From the NCBI GenBank assembly GCA_903941105.1, contig CAJANL010000133.1:1-47703 (forward strand): a stretch of 47,703 nt of DNA, read 5' to 3'. The translations under genes and the position numbers were made by a program. How positions within the stretch are numbered: position 1 is the first letter of the stretch; each line of letters starts with the position of its first letter. Positions 17,242 through 25,681 of the stretch are shown piece after piece. This DNA is from an uncultured Rhodospirillaceae bacterium. Lineage in GTDB: Bacteria > Pseudomonadota > Alphaproteobacteria > Rhodospirillales > Magnetospirillaceae. A model generated the notes under the pieces. The model ran no database searches. It was given only the letters and a program-made list of their open reading frames with translations, and had not been told where the DNA came from.

Positions 17242-19560
17242 ATGAGCCGCCTCGCCATGACGCTGAACTCGCTGGCGCTGCTGCTTCTGCTGGCCGGCTC
17301 GGCGGGGTTCGTCTGGCTGATGAGCTCGCTGCCCTATGTGGACGGCCACATTCCCATTGTCGGCCTGGAGCGCGAGGCGACCATTGCCCGCGACAAGCTG
17401 GGCGTCCCATTGATCACCGCCCGCACCCAGCACGACGCCTATTACGCGCTTGGCTTCACGCACGCCCAGGACCGCATTTGGCAGATGGAGCTGCAGCGCC
17501 GCATCGGCGCCGGCCGCATGGCCGAGGCAGTGGGTCCACGCGGCCTTGCCAACGACCGCTTCATGCGGGCGCTGAACCTCTACCACCTGGCGGATGCAGG
17601 CTTTGCGGCTCTCGACCAGCCGACGCGCGGCGCACTCCTCGCCTATGCCACGGGAGTGAATGCCTGGCTCGACAGCCACCGCCACAGGCTGCCGCTGGAG
17701 TTCACCCTGCTGGGCATCACGCCCGAGCCCTGGACCCCCGCCGATTCCCTGGTGTGGGGCCGCGTGATGGCGCTACAGCTGTCGGGCAACTGGCACGAAG
17801 AGCTCAACCGCATGGAGCTGGCCGGCACGCTCGACCCGCGCCGGCTGGGAGAACTGTTCCCCCCCTACCCCGCCGATGCGCCGGTCACCGTTCCCGGCAA
17901 GGCGGCCGCGGCCTTGCGCGAGGCCACCCCGGAGGACGCCCGACCTCGCCTCGCCTCGAATCTGTGGCTGGTGGGCGGCCTGCATACCGCCAGCGGCCGG
18001 CCGTTGTTCGCCAACGATATTCACCTGCCGTTCCAGGCTCCGGTGCTGTGGTATCTCGCCCGTATGGAGGCCCCCGGCCTCAGCCTGAGCGGGGCCACCA
18101 TCCCCGGCCTTCCGTTCCATCTCATCGGCCATAACGGCCGCGTCGCCTGGGGCTTCACCACCACCCACGCCGACACCATCGACTTGTTCGTCGAGAAGCC
18201 GGCCGGCGACGGCAAGTATCAGGCGCCGGGCGGGCCGCGTTCTTTCGAGGTGAGGCGCGAGGTCATCCGCGTCAAGGATCAGGCCGACGAGGTTCTGGAG
18301 GTTCGGAGCACGCGCCACGGCCCCATCATCTCCGACCTGGTGCCCGGCCACGGGAACGATCTGCTGGCGTTCTCGGCTCCCTTCCTGGTCGCCGATGACC
18401 TGACGCCACAGGCCTTTCATCGCCTCAACCGCGCCACCGACTGGAAGGGCTTCACCACTGCGTTGAAGGATTTCCACAACCCGGTCCAGAACATCGGCTA
18501 CGCCGACACCAGCGGCACCATCGCTTTCATCACTGCGGGACGGCTCCCCTTGCGCAAGTCGGGTAACGGTACCCGGCCGGCTCCGGGCTGGAGCGGTGAG
18601 ACCGACTGGACCGGCTGGGCGCCCTTCGCCAAACTGCCACAGACCGTCAATCCCCGCTCCGGCACCATCGTCAACGCCAACAACAAGGTGGTACCCGACG
18701 GTTATCCGGTCTTGATCGCCGCGGACTGGCCGGACGGCTACCGCGCCCAGCGCATCGCCGACCTGCTCGCCGACCGCAAGGGCCTTGTGGCCGAGGATAT
18801 GGCGGCCATGCAACAGGATACCCTGTCGCTGGGGGCGCTCGAACTGAAGGAACTGGTGAGCGAGGTCGAGGCCAAGTCCGGCCGCGCCCGTGACGCCGCC
18901 CGCCTGATCGCCGCCTGGGATGCCCGCGCCGAGGCCGGCCGGCCCGAGCCGCTGATTTTCGCCGCCTGGATGGCACGTCTCAACCGCGCCATCTTCGCCG
19001 ATGAGCTAAAGGGCCATTTCGCCATGATGGAGCCGTTCAGGGCCTCGGCATTGGCGGCGGCGCTGACCCGGAACCGCCACTGGTGCGACGACGTCGCCAC
19101 CCCTGACCCCGAAAGCTGTGACGAAGTGGTCGCCCGCAGCCTGGAACAGGCGGTAACCGATCTCACCACCGCCTATGGCCCCGACATGGCCGCCTGGCGG
19201 TGGGGCGACGCCCACCATGCCCGCTTCGCCAGCCGCATCCTGGGTTCGGTCCCCCTGCTGTCCTACCTGACGGACATCGAGGTCGCCACGTCGGGCGATG
19301 ACTTCACGATCGGCCGCGGCTCCTATATGGCGCCGCCTGCCGGCAAGGCGGAGTTTCCCCACGTGCACGGCGCCGGACTGAGGGTGATCTACGACCTCGC
19401 CGACCTGTCGAAGAGTCGTTTCATCATGGCAACCGGCCAGTCGGGTAACCCTCTGTCGCGCCACTACCGCGACATGGTGTCCTCCTGGGTGGCCAACCAC
19501 GGCGTCACCTTGGAACACCACGACGCCGCCGCAGTCCTCTCCATGGACCCCAGCTGGTGA
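17242..19560 (+). CDS. Penicillin acylase-family Ntn hydrolase, membrane-anchored or exported
   Basis: The 772-residue precursor (from ATG 17242) has an N-terminal hydrophobic segment (SLALLLLLAGSAGFVWLM) and the acylase prosegment signature IARDKLGVPLITARTQHDAYYALGFTHAQDRIWQME. The likely autoproteolytic site is before Ser239 in RLASNLWLVGG, giving an alpha chain of about 240 and a beta chain of about 530 residues. A start at ATG 17155 is possible, but the extra stretch holds an AGA codon and proline runs, and GGAAGC lies just before 17242. Substrates of this family include beta-lactams and acyl-homoserine lactones; which applies is unknown. It overlaps the threonine ammonia-lyase gene by 4 bp (GTGA). 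Confidence 0.9.
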   Translation: MSRLAMTLNSLALLLLLAGSAGFVWLMSSLPYVDGHIPIVGLEREATIARDKLGVPLITARTQHDAYYALGFTHAQDRIWQMELQRRIGAGRMAEAVGPRGLANDRFMRALNLYHLADAGFAALDQPTRGALLAYATGVNAWLDSHRHRLPLEFTLLGITPEPWTPADSLVWGRVMALQLSGNWHEELNRMELAGTLDPRRLGELFPPYPADAPVTVPGKAAAALREATPEDARPRLASNLWLVGGLHTASGRPLFANDIHLPFQAPVLWYLARMEAPGLSLSGATIPGLPFHLIGHNGRVAWGFTTTHADTIDLFVEKPAGDGKYQAPGGPRSFEVRREVIRVKDQADEVLEVRSTRHGPIISDLVPGHGNDLLAFSAPFLVADDLTPQAFHRLNRATDWKGFTTALKDFHNPVQNIGYADTSGTIAFITAGRLPLRKSGNGTRPAPGWSGETDWTGWAPFAKLPQTVNPRSGTIVNANNKVVPDGYPVLIAADWPDGYRAQRIADLLADRKGLVAEDMAAMQQDTLSLGALELKELVSEVEAKSGRARDAARLIAAWDARAEAGRPEPLIFAAWMARLNRAIFADELKGHFAMMEPFRASALAAALTRNRHWCDDVATPDPESCDEVVARSLEQAVTDLTTAYGPDMAAWRWGDAHHARFASRILGSVPLLSYLTDIEVATSGDDFTIGRGSYMAPPAGKAEFPHVHGAGLRVIYDLADLSKSRFIMATGQSGNPLSRHYRDMVSSWVANHGVTLEHHDAAAVLSMDPSW

Positions 19561-20771
19561 GCATCACCATCGCGGACCTCCATGCCGCCGCCGCCGCCAT
19601 CGACGGCGCGGTGCTGCGCACTCCGGCCGTAGCGGCCCCCGCCCTGTCCGAACTGTGCGGCGCCGAACTGGTGCTGAAGCTGGAAAACCTACAGGCCTCG
19701 GGCTCGTTCAAAGCGCGCGGCGCCCTGGTGCGGCTGTTGGCCCTCGGCGACGACGAGCGCCGCGGCGGCGTCATCGCCATGTCGGCCGGCAACCACGCCC
19801 AGGGCGTGGCCTGGCACGCCCGCCGCCTCGGCATTCCAGCCACCATCGTGATGCCCGCCGGCACGCCCTTCACCAAGGTGGAGCGCACCAGTGCGCTGGG
19901 CGCTCGGGTGGTGCTGCACGGCGAGGGACTGGCCGAGGCCGGCGCCCACGCCGAGACACTGGCCGCCGAACGCGGCCTGGTGTTCGTCCACCCCTACGAC
20001 GATCCCCACATCATCGCCGGCCAGGGCACCGTCGGCCTGGAACTGTTGACCGACCACCCCGATCTGGAGTGTCTGGTGGTGCCGGTGGGGGGCGGGGGGC
20101 TGATTGCCGGCATCGCCATCGCCGCCCGCGCCCTGAAGCCCGGCATCGATATCATTGGCGTCCAGGCGGCCGCCTGCTGTCCGCTGGCACGCCACCCGCC
20201 ACCGGCCACCTCGCCGCAGACCCTGGCCGAGGGCATCGCGGTCAAGCACCCGGGAACCCTGACCCGGCCGCTGGTGGACTCCCTGGTCGACGACGTGGTG
20301 GCGGTGCCGGAGCTCCTGATCGAGCGCGCCATCGAAATACTGGTGGACCGCGAGAAGATCGTCGCCGAGGGCGCCGGCGCTGCCGCCCTGGCCGCCGTCC
20401 TGGCCGAGCCGGCCCGCTTCGCCGGCCGCAAGGTCGGACTGGTGGTGTCGGGTGGCAACATCGATGGCCGGCTGATGGCTTCCATCCTGATGCGGGGCCT
20501 GGTACGGGCCGGCCGGCTGGCGCGGCTCAGGATCGAGATCTCGGATGCGCCGGGCACCCTGGCCAAGGTCGCCAGCCTGATCGGTACCAACGGTGGCAAT
20601 ATCGTTGAAATCTTTCACCAGCGCCTGTTCCAGGATGTGCCGGTGAAGTCGGCCGAGGTGGATGCCGTGATCGAGACCACCGACACCAGCCACGTGCGCG
20701 CCATGATCGAGGCCCTGACCGCCGCCGGCTACCCCACCCGCCTGCTGGGAAGTCTGGCGACGGGGGAATAG
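19557..20771 (+). CDS. Threonine ammonia-lyase with C-terminal ACT domain
   Basis: The 404-residue PLP enzyme deaminates threonine (or serine) to 2-oxobutyrate (or pyruvate). The PLP lysine is Lys52 in SGSFKARGA, and the phosphate-binding loop is PVGGGGLIAG. A single ACT domain closes the protein (RLRIEISDAPGTLAKVASLIGTNGGNIVEI), the layout of the catabolic-type or short biosynthetic enzyme rather than the two-ACT E. coli IlvA. GTG 19557 overlaps the acylase stop in GTGA, so translation is coupled. It ends 3 bp before the convergent flavin reductase gene, with no terminator in between. Confidence 0.93.
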   Translation: MSITIADLHAAAAAIDGAVLRTPAVAAPALSELCGAELVLKLENLQASGSFKARGALVRLLALGDDERRGGVIAMSAGNHAQGVAWHARRLGIPATIVMPAGTPFTKVERTSALGARVVLHGEGLAEAGAHAETLAAERGLVFVHPYDDPHIIAGQGTVGLELLTDHPDLECLVVPVGGGGLIAGIAIAARALKPGIDIIGVQAAACCPLARHPPPATSPQTLAEGIAVKHPGTLTRPLVDSLVDDVVAVPELLIERAIEILVDREKIVAEGAGAAALAAVLAEPARFAGRKVGLVVSGGNIDGRLMASILMRGLVRAGRLARLRIEISDAPGTLAKVASLIGTNGGNIVEIFHQRLFQDVPVKSAEVDAVIETTDTSHVRAMIEALTAAGYPTRLLGSLATGE

Positions 20772-20774
20772 GTT

Positions 20775-21278
20775 CTACAGCACGCCGTCGGGCGGCGCTG
20801 GGCCGTAGTCCACGTAGGAGCCGCGGAAATAGATCAGCGGGCTGCCGCCCTCCTGATGGCGAAGGCGGTCGACCCGGCCGATGAAGATGACATGGTCGCC
20901 GCCATCGCGCACGTCTTCCACCGTACATTCCAGATTGGCCAGACACCCCTTCAGGATGGGTACCCCGGTATCCCAGGTGTCGAACGGCACGCCCACCCAC
21001 TTGTCTTCCGAACGGCTGGCGAAGCGAATGGAAAGGTCGCGCTGGTGCTCGGACAACACATTGATGGCAAAGTGGCCGAAGCTGCGGAAGGCCTCCAGGC
21101 TGCTGGTGGCCGCCCCAAGGCAGAACAGCACCAGCGGCGGATCGAGGGACAGCGACGAGAAGGCGCTGACCGTCACCCCGACCGGAGCCTTGCCCTGTGG
21201 ATTGAGTGTCGTGACAACCGTCACGCCGGTGGCGAAACAGCCCAAGGCCTTTCGGAAGGATCGGGACTCGACGGGCAT
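20775..21278 (-). CDS. Flavin reductase-domain protein (HpaC/RutF-like)
   Basis: The 167-residue protein is a split-barrel FMN-binding flavin reductase. ESRSFRKALGCFATGVTVVTT, GVTVSAFSSLSLDPPLVLFC and FAINVLSEHQRDLS are family hallmarks. Such enzymes make reduced flavin with NAD(P)H for a partner monooxygenase; no such partner lies next to it, so its pathway is unknown. ATG 21278 matches the usual N-terminus; the open frame continues to 21371 through the divergent promoter region. Neighbours are unrelated (threonine ammonia-lyase convergent, motA divergent). Confidence 0.88.
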   Translation of the reverse strand: MPVESRSFRKALGCFATGVTVVTTLNPQGKAPVGVTVSAFSSLSLDPPLVLFCLGAATSSLEAFRSFGHFAINVLSEHQRDLSIRFASRSEDKWVGVPFDTWDTGVPILKGCLANLECTVEDVRDGGDHVIFIGRVDRLRHQEGGSPLIYFRGSYVDYGPAPPDGVL

Positions 21279-21408
21279 GGGCTGATCCGTTGCTGCATAA
21301 ACGTAGGACGTTAAGATTATTGTCACCGGGTCTCCCCGGCGAAACGCCTGTTGAGTGATCATACCCGGCACAGCGAAAAGCTACACATTTTTTTGCCGGG
21401 AAACGCAG

Positions 21409-21438
21409 TTGACTCGCGACAGCGCACTCGAATTATAG
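21409..21438 (+). promoter_or_regulatory. Candidate promoter of motAB
   Basis: TTGACT (21409-21414) is followed after 18 bases by TTATAG (21433-21438), about 60 bp upstream of motA. This is a good sigma-70-like pair. No sigma-54 or sigma-28 flagellar element is obvious nearby. Confidence 0.45.
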
Positions 21439-21499
21439 CATCCTCCGGTTCAAGTGGATGAACCCCCGTGCTCCCGCCGGGGGCAGCTTGGGGAAATTG

Positions 21500-22360
21500 A
21501 TGTTCGCGATTATCGGCATTGTCGTGACCTGCCTATCCGTCATTGGCGGGTATGTTGCTGGCGGCGGCCATCTGGGGGTGCTGTGGCAACCCTTCGAATT
21601 CGTGATCATCCTGGGCGCCGCGGTCGGCTCGCTGCTGCTGGGCAATCCCAAGAGCACCATCCTCGGCATCACCAAGAACCTGATGATGGTCTTCAAGGGA
21701 CCGCACCACAACCGGGACAGCTATATCGAGCTGCTGTCCATGCTCTACTCGGTGTTCAAGCTGGCCAAGACCAAGGGCGACCTGGCGCTGGAAAGCCACG
21801 TGGAAAAGCCGGACGAAAGCCCGCTGTTCCAGAAGTTCCCCAAATTCAGCGGCGACCATCACACCCGCACCTTCCTGTGCGACTATCTTCGCCTGCTGAC
21901 CCTGGGCACCAGCAATGCCCACGAGCTTGAGGCCATCATCGACGGCGAGATCGAGGCGCATCACAAACATTACCATGAGATTTCCCACGCGGTGAACCTT
22001 ATGGCCGACGCCATGCCGGCCTTGGGCATCGTCGCGGCGGTGCTGGGCGTCATTCACACCATGGGCTCCATCACCGAGCCGCCGGAGGTGCTGGGCCACC
22101 TGATCGGCGCGGCGCTGGTGGGCACTTTCTCGGGCGTGCTGATGTCCTATGCCTTCTTCGCCCCGATCGCCCGCAATATGCAGATGGCGTTCGACTCGGA
22201 CCATTTCTATCTGGTCTCCATCAAGTCCGGCCTGCTGGCCCACATGCAGGGTTACGCGCCGCAGGTCTCCATCGAGTTCGCCCGCAAGATCCTGCCCGAC
22301 GAATTGCGGCCGACCTTCCAGGAACTGGAAGAGACCGTCACCAACCTGCCGCCCGATTGA
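21500..22360 (+). CDS. motA: Flagellar motor stator protein MotA
   Basis: MotA and MotB form the proton-conducting stator that turns the flagellum. The 286-residue product has four TM segments; MFAIIGIVVTCLSVIGGYV is TM1, and the conserved proline for proton-coupled movement lies in MADAMPALGIVAAVLGV. The cytoplasmic loop (about residues 60-160) carries the charged residues that contact FliG. ATG 21500 follows GGGGAAATTG and gives the standard N-terminus; ATG 21458 is an in-frame alternative. motB begins 23 bp after the stop. Confidence 0.97.
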   Translation: MFAIIGIVVTCLSVIGGYVAGGGHLGVLWQPFEFVIILGAAVGSLLLGNPKSTILGITKNLMMVFKGPHHNRDSYIELLSMLYSVFKLAKTKGDLALESHVEKPDESPLFQKFPKFSGDHHTRTFLCDYLRLLTLGTSNAHELEAIIDGEIEAHHKHYHEISHAVNLMADAMPALGIVAAVLGVIHTMGSITEPPEVLGHLIGAALVGTFSGVLMSYAFFAPIARNMQMAFDSDHFYLVSIKSGLLAHMQGYAPQVSIEFARKILPDELRPTFQELEETVTNLPPD

Positions 22361-22383
22361 TGACGGGCCGAGGGTAGCGCATC

Positions 22384-23322
22384 ATGGCCGACGGCCAGCA
22401 GATCATCATCAAGCGGGTGAAGAAGGTTGCCGGCGGCCACCACGGTGGCGCCTGGAAGGTGGCCTACGCCGACTTCGTCACCGCCATGATGGCGTTCTTC
22501 CTGCTGCTGTGGCTGCTGAACGCCGTCACCGAGGAGCAGCTGACCGGCATCTCCAACTATTTCGCCCCCACCATGGCCTCCAAGAGCGCATCGGGCGCCG
22601 GCGGCATCCTGGGCGGCCAAGTCATCGGCGAAGGCGCCCAGACCTCCCAGACCTCGTCGCCCAGCCTGGTGCAGCACCTGCCGCCGTCCTCGATCGGCCC
22701 CGGCGGCGAAGACCTGTCGGGCGGCGAGAACGAGGGTGCCGGCAAGGACAAGGAGGGCATGACCGAGCAGGACTTCAAGCAGGCCCAGGCCCAGCGAGAA
22801 CAGCAGAAGTTCGAGAAGGCCAAGGAGGTGCTGCAGGGCGCCATGAAGGGCATTCCCGAACTGCAGCAGTTCCAGGGCAGCATGCTGGTGGACAACACCC
22901 AGGAAGGCCTGCGCGTTCAGATCACCGACACCGAGGGCCTGGCCATGTTCCCCTCGGGCTCCAGCGCCATGTTCGGCCACACCCGGGCGCTGCTGGACCT
23001 GGTGGGCCGCGTCGTCAACCAGCTGCCCAACAAGATCGCCATCACCGGTCACACCGATGCCATCCCCTTCCGCGATCCCTCGGGCTACACCAATTGGGAA
23101 CTGTCGGCCGACCGCGCCCTGGCCAGCCGCCGCGCCCTGCTGGCGGCCGGCGTGCCGGAAAACCGCATCGATCGGGTGGTTGGCCGCGCCGCCCAGGACC
23201 CGCTTGAGGTCAACGACCCCAGGGGGCCACGCAACCGCCGCATCAGCATCATCCTGATGCGCGAGAACGACCTCATCGCGCCGGCCGAGCAGACCGGACC
23301 GGTGGAGATGAAGCGGAAATAG
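22384..23322 (+). CDS. motB: Flagellar motor stator protein MotB
   Basis: The 312-residue MotB has a short basic N-tail and one TM segment holding the proton-binding Asp30 (AYADFVTAMMAFFLLLWLLNA). A Gln/Glu-rich linker (about residues 115-165) and an OmpA-like peptidoglycan-binding domain follow, with ITGHTDAIPF, SADRALASRRALL and NRRISIILM. The gene is directly downstream of motA, with GAGGG before the ATG. No other flagellar genes are in the window, so motAB is separate from any main flagellar cluster. Confidence 0.97.
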   Translation: MADGQQIIIKRVKKVAGGHHGGAWKVAYADFVTAMMAFFLLLWLLNAVTEEQLTGISNYFAPTMASKSASGAGGILGGQVIGEGAQTSQTSSPSLVQHLPPSSIGPGGEDLSGGENEGAGKDKEGMTEQDFKQAQAQREQQKFEKAKEVLQGAMKGIPELQQFQGSMLVDNTQEGLRVQITDTEGLAMFPSGSSAMFGHTRALLDLVGRVVNQLPNKIAITGHTDAIPFRDPSGYTNWELSADRALASRRALLAAGVPENRIDRVVGRAAQDPLEVNDPRGPRNRRISIILMRENDLIAPAEQTGPVEMKRK

Positions 23323-23374
23323 CTTATATGGGACGGGTGGCTCCCTCGATCAGGCGTTTTGGGACGACACCACC

Positions 23375-23896
23375 ATGACCGACACGACCGTAACCGTCAT
23401 CCCGCCCGCGCCGGAATGGGCCGATCCCTGGCGGCACCCCTTCTATTACCGCGGCATCACCATCCGCCGGATATTCGCCTATCTGCTCGACGTGGCGATC
23501 GTGACGATCACCGCCGGTCTGGTGTGGATCGCCACCGGCATTTTCAGCCTGCTGACCCTGGGGCTGCTGTGGCCGTTGCAGGCGCTCTTCGTCGCGCTGG
23601 TGCCGTTGCTCTACCACTCGCTGCTGATCGCCGGGCCCGATTCGGCGACGCTGGGGATGCGGGCCGCCGGCATCCGGGTGATGTCCATTGCACCGGGGGC
23701 CGAAGCCGACGGTGGACGTCCGACCCTGTTCCAGGCGATGATCCAGACGGTTGCCTTCTATGGTTCGATGGCGGTCACGGGGTCGCTGATCCTGCTGCTG
23801 GCGTTGTTCAATCCCCGGCGGCGGGCCCTGCACGACTTCCTGGCCGGAACGGTGGTGGTCAACGATCGACGCTTGTGGCAGGGCGATCCGGTCTAG
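23375..23896 (+). CDS. RDD-family membrane protein
   Basis: The 173-residue inner-membrane protein has three TM segments. The family residues are visible: Arg and Asp in TM1 (RRIFAYLLDVAIVTITAG), Asp in DSATLGMRAAGIRVM and the C-terminal RRRALHDFLAGTVVV. RDD proteins are poorly characterised; some are linked to ion exchange. It is 52 bp downstream of motB and could be transcribed with it, but no functional link is evident. Confidence 0.88.
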   Translation: MTDTTVTVIPPAPEWADPWRHPFYYRGITIRRIFAYLLDVAIVTITAGLVWIATGIFSLLTLGLLWPLQALFVALVPLLYHSLLIAGPDSATLGMRAAGIRVMSIAPGAEADGGRPTLFQAMIQTVAFYGSMAVTGSLILLLALFNPRRRALHDFLAGTVVVNDRRLWQGDPV

Positions 23897-23937
23897 ACCG
23901 TCCGGGAGAGGCCTCTCTCCACAGGAGGAGGCCGCTG

Positions 23938-24015
23938 GTGGCACAGAACCCACGCCCCCATATGAGCGTGAAGGCCGAGTTCGAACGGGACGCGAATGGA
24001 TCACATTCCCCTTAA
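23938..24015 (+). CDS. Possible 25-residue leader peptide overlapping bpt
   Basis: AGGAGGAGG lies six bases before GTG 23938, the strongest ribosome site in this region, and opens a 25-codon frame ending at TAA 24015, 20 bases inside bpt in another frame. bpt itself has only a weak site. The peptide (MAQNPRPHMSVKAEFERDA...) resembles nothing known. It may be a translational-coupling leader or chance. Confidence 0.25.
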   Translation: MAQNPRPHMSVKAEFERDANGSHSP

Positions 24016-24748
24016 ACGCCCCCATTTCTTCTTCACCACGGCGCCGTTGCCTTGCCCGTATATCGCCGGCCGCCTGGAGCGCAAGATCGTCACCGAGCTC
24101 AACGGCCCGGATGCCGAGGTGCTGCATGAGGCGCTGTCACGGGCCGGCTTTCGCCGCAGCCATTCCATCGCCTACACCCCGGCCTGCCCCGGCTGCAGCG
24201 CCTGCGTGCCGGTGCGCATCGTCGCGGGCGAGTTCCAGCCCGACCGCACCATGCGCAAGATCGCCAAGGCCAATGCCGACCTGATCGCCCGCGTGGTGCC
24301 GGCGCGGGCCACCGCCGAACAGTACCGCCTGTTCGCCCGCTACCAGGAATCGCGACATTCCGGAGGCGATATGGCGCTGATGGGGTTCTACGACTACCGT
24401 TCCATGGTCGAGGACAGCCCCATCGATACCTTCCTGGTGGAGTTCCGCCGTCCCGACGGCATCCTCACCGCCACCTGCCTCGCCGACCGCATGAGCGACG
24501 GCCTGTCGGCGGTCTACAGTTTTTTCGAGCCCGAGAGCCCGGCCCGCAGCCTGGGAACCGGCATCGTGCTGTGGCTGGTGGACGAAGCCCGCCGCCTGGG
24601 CCTGCCCTACGTATATCTTGGCTACTGGATCGGCGAGAGCCGCAAAATGTCGTACAAGGCCCGCTTCCAGCCCTTGGAATCCTTTGGTCCCAACGGCTGG
24701 CGCCGCTTCGGCCCCGAAGACATTGCCGAACCGGAACAACATTCGTAA
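23996..24748 (+). CDS. bpt: Aspartate/glutamate leucyltransferase (N-end rule)
   Basis: The 250-residue enzyme transfers Leu from Leu-tRNA to proteins with N-terminal Asp or Glu, marking them for ClpS/ClpAP. The ATE-family N-domain has FFFTTAPLPCPYIAGRLERKIV and the Cys-rich YTPACPGCSACVPVRI. The C-domain carries the GNAT-like core (YSFFEPESPARSLGTGIVLWLVDEARRLGLPYVYLGYWI and MSYKARFQPLE). It is shorter than eukaryotic ATE1 and matches bacterial Bpt. ATG 23996 is the only start in frame, since TGA lies at 23969. It is preceded by a candidate leader frame with a far stronger ribosome site. Confidence 0.95.
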   Translation: MDHIPLKRPHFFFTTAPLPCPYIAGRLERKIVTELNGPDAEVLHEALSRAGFRRSHSIAYTPACPGCSACVPVRIVAGEFQPDRTMRKIAKANADLIARVVPARATAEQYRLFARYQESRHSGGDMALMGFYDYRSMVEDSPIDTFLVEFRRPDGILTATCLADRMSDGLSAVYSFFEPESPARSLGTGIVLWLVDEARRLGLPYVYLGYWIGESRKMSYKARFQPLESFGPNGWRRFGPEDIAEPEQHS

Positions 24749-24766
24749 CGATACCGCAACCGCCCT

Positions 24767-25600
24767 TTAAAACTGCCCTATTGCGTGGGAAATCCACAGT
24801 CGCAGGGGATTCGCCCGCGGAATCGACACCCGCGGGTCGAACACATCCCAGCGGGCAACGGCCAACATACGTAGATGACGGGAGGCGAGGATGGCCGGTA
24901 GCAGTGCCGCCAACGCCGGCCGCGCCGCACGGTGACGCCGGGCCATGGCCAAATGCTCGGCGGCACGGCCACCAACCCGCGCGGCGGCGGCGGCCAGGGC
25001 CGGCTTCGGCGCCCGGCCGGCCAGAACATCCTCGGGCGTGGTGTCAACCTCCCGCAAGACATCAACCGGCAGTGTCAATCTGCCGGTTGACAGCGCAAAA
25101 GGTAGTGCCCGGAGCTGGCCGACCAGCGACCATGCGAGACCGACGGACCGCCCCGCCGCCGCCGCCTCCTCGCCGCCGCCCAACAGCCGCACGGCAAGGG
25201 TCGTCAGTCCGCCCGAGGTATCATCGGCATAGGACTCGGCCGCCGCCATGTCCTCCGGCGGCGCGGCGTAGAGATCGCCCTCGCGGGCCGCCAGCAGACG
25301 CTCGAACGGCTCGATGGGCAGATGGTGGGCACGGATCAGCTCGGCCAGCGGTACCGCCACCGGGTGACGCTCGGCGGAACGACCGCCGCTCACCACCTCG
25401 CGCCACCATTGCAGCCGTACCAGCCCGGCCATGGGCTCGTGCACCGCCTCGCGCACCCGTGCCACCTCGGCGTTGAAGGCGTAGAGCACCATCAGCGCCT
25501 CGCGCCGTTCCGGGGGCGCGAACAGGGCGGTGACGAAGCGTTCGCGATCGAGACGGCGGACTAGATCGGCAGCTTCGGAAAGTCCCTGGACGGAAGGCAT
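24767..25600 (-). CDS. Squalene/phytoene synthase-like protein lacking catalytic Asp motifs (NDUFAF6-like)
   Basis: The 277-residue protein has the trans-prenyl synthase fold, with YAFNAEVARVREAVHEPMAGLVRLQWWREVV near residue 40 and LAWSLVGQLRALPFALSTGRLTLP near residue 155. Both diphosphate-binding Asp-rich motifs are absent: where hpnC and hpnD encode DDIAD and DDVAD, this has EVARV. In eukaryotes this branch is NDUFAF6, an assembly factor of respiratory complex I. A role in complex I assembly, not squalene synthesis, is the better inference. It diverges from hpnC by 81 bp. A Mth938 (NDUFAF3-like) gene lies 4.4 kb away. ATG 25600 gives the family-like N-terminus. Confidence 0.82.
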   Translation of the reverse strand: MPSVQGLSEAADLVRRLDRERFVTALFAPPERREALMVLYAFNAEVARVREAVHEPMAGLVRLQWWREVVSGGRSAERHPVAVPLAELIRAHHLPIEPFERLLAAREGDLYAAPPEDMAAAESYADDTSGGLTTLAVRLLGGGEEAAAAGRSVGLAWSLVGQLRALPFALSTGRLTLPVDVLREVDTTPEDVLAGRAPKPALAAAAARVGGRAAEHLAMARRHRAARPALAALLPAILASRHLRMLAVARWDVFDPRVSIPRANPLRLWISHAIGQF

Positions 25601-25681
25601 GGGAGTGGTGTTTCCCTTGGAGCGTGAGGGTTGGGCGTGGCACACTATAGGCCGTTCAAGCCCCTGCGAGGAGAGCCCCGT

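Noticed and set aside
21364-21400. CCCGGC ... GCCGGG inverted repeat upstream of motA
   Set aside because: Six-base arms are separated by about 25 bases; too weak in GC-rich DNA to claim an operator or terminator.
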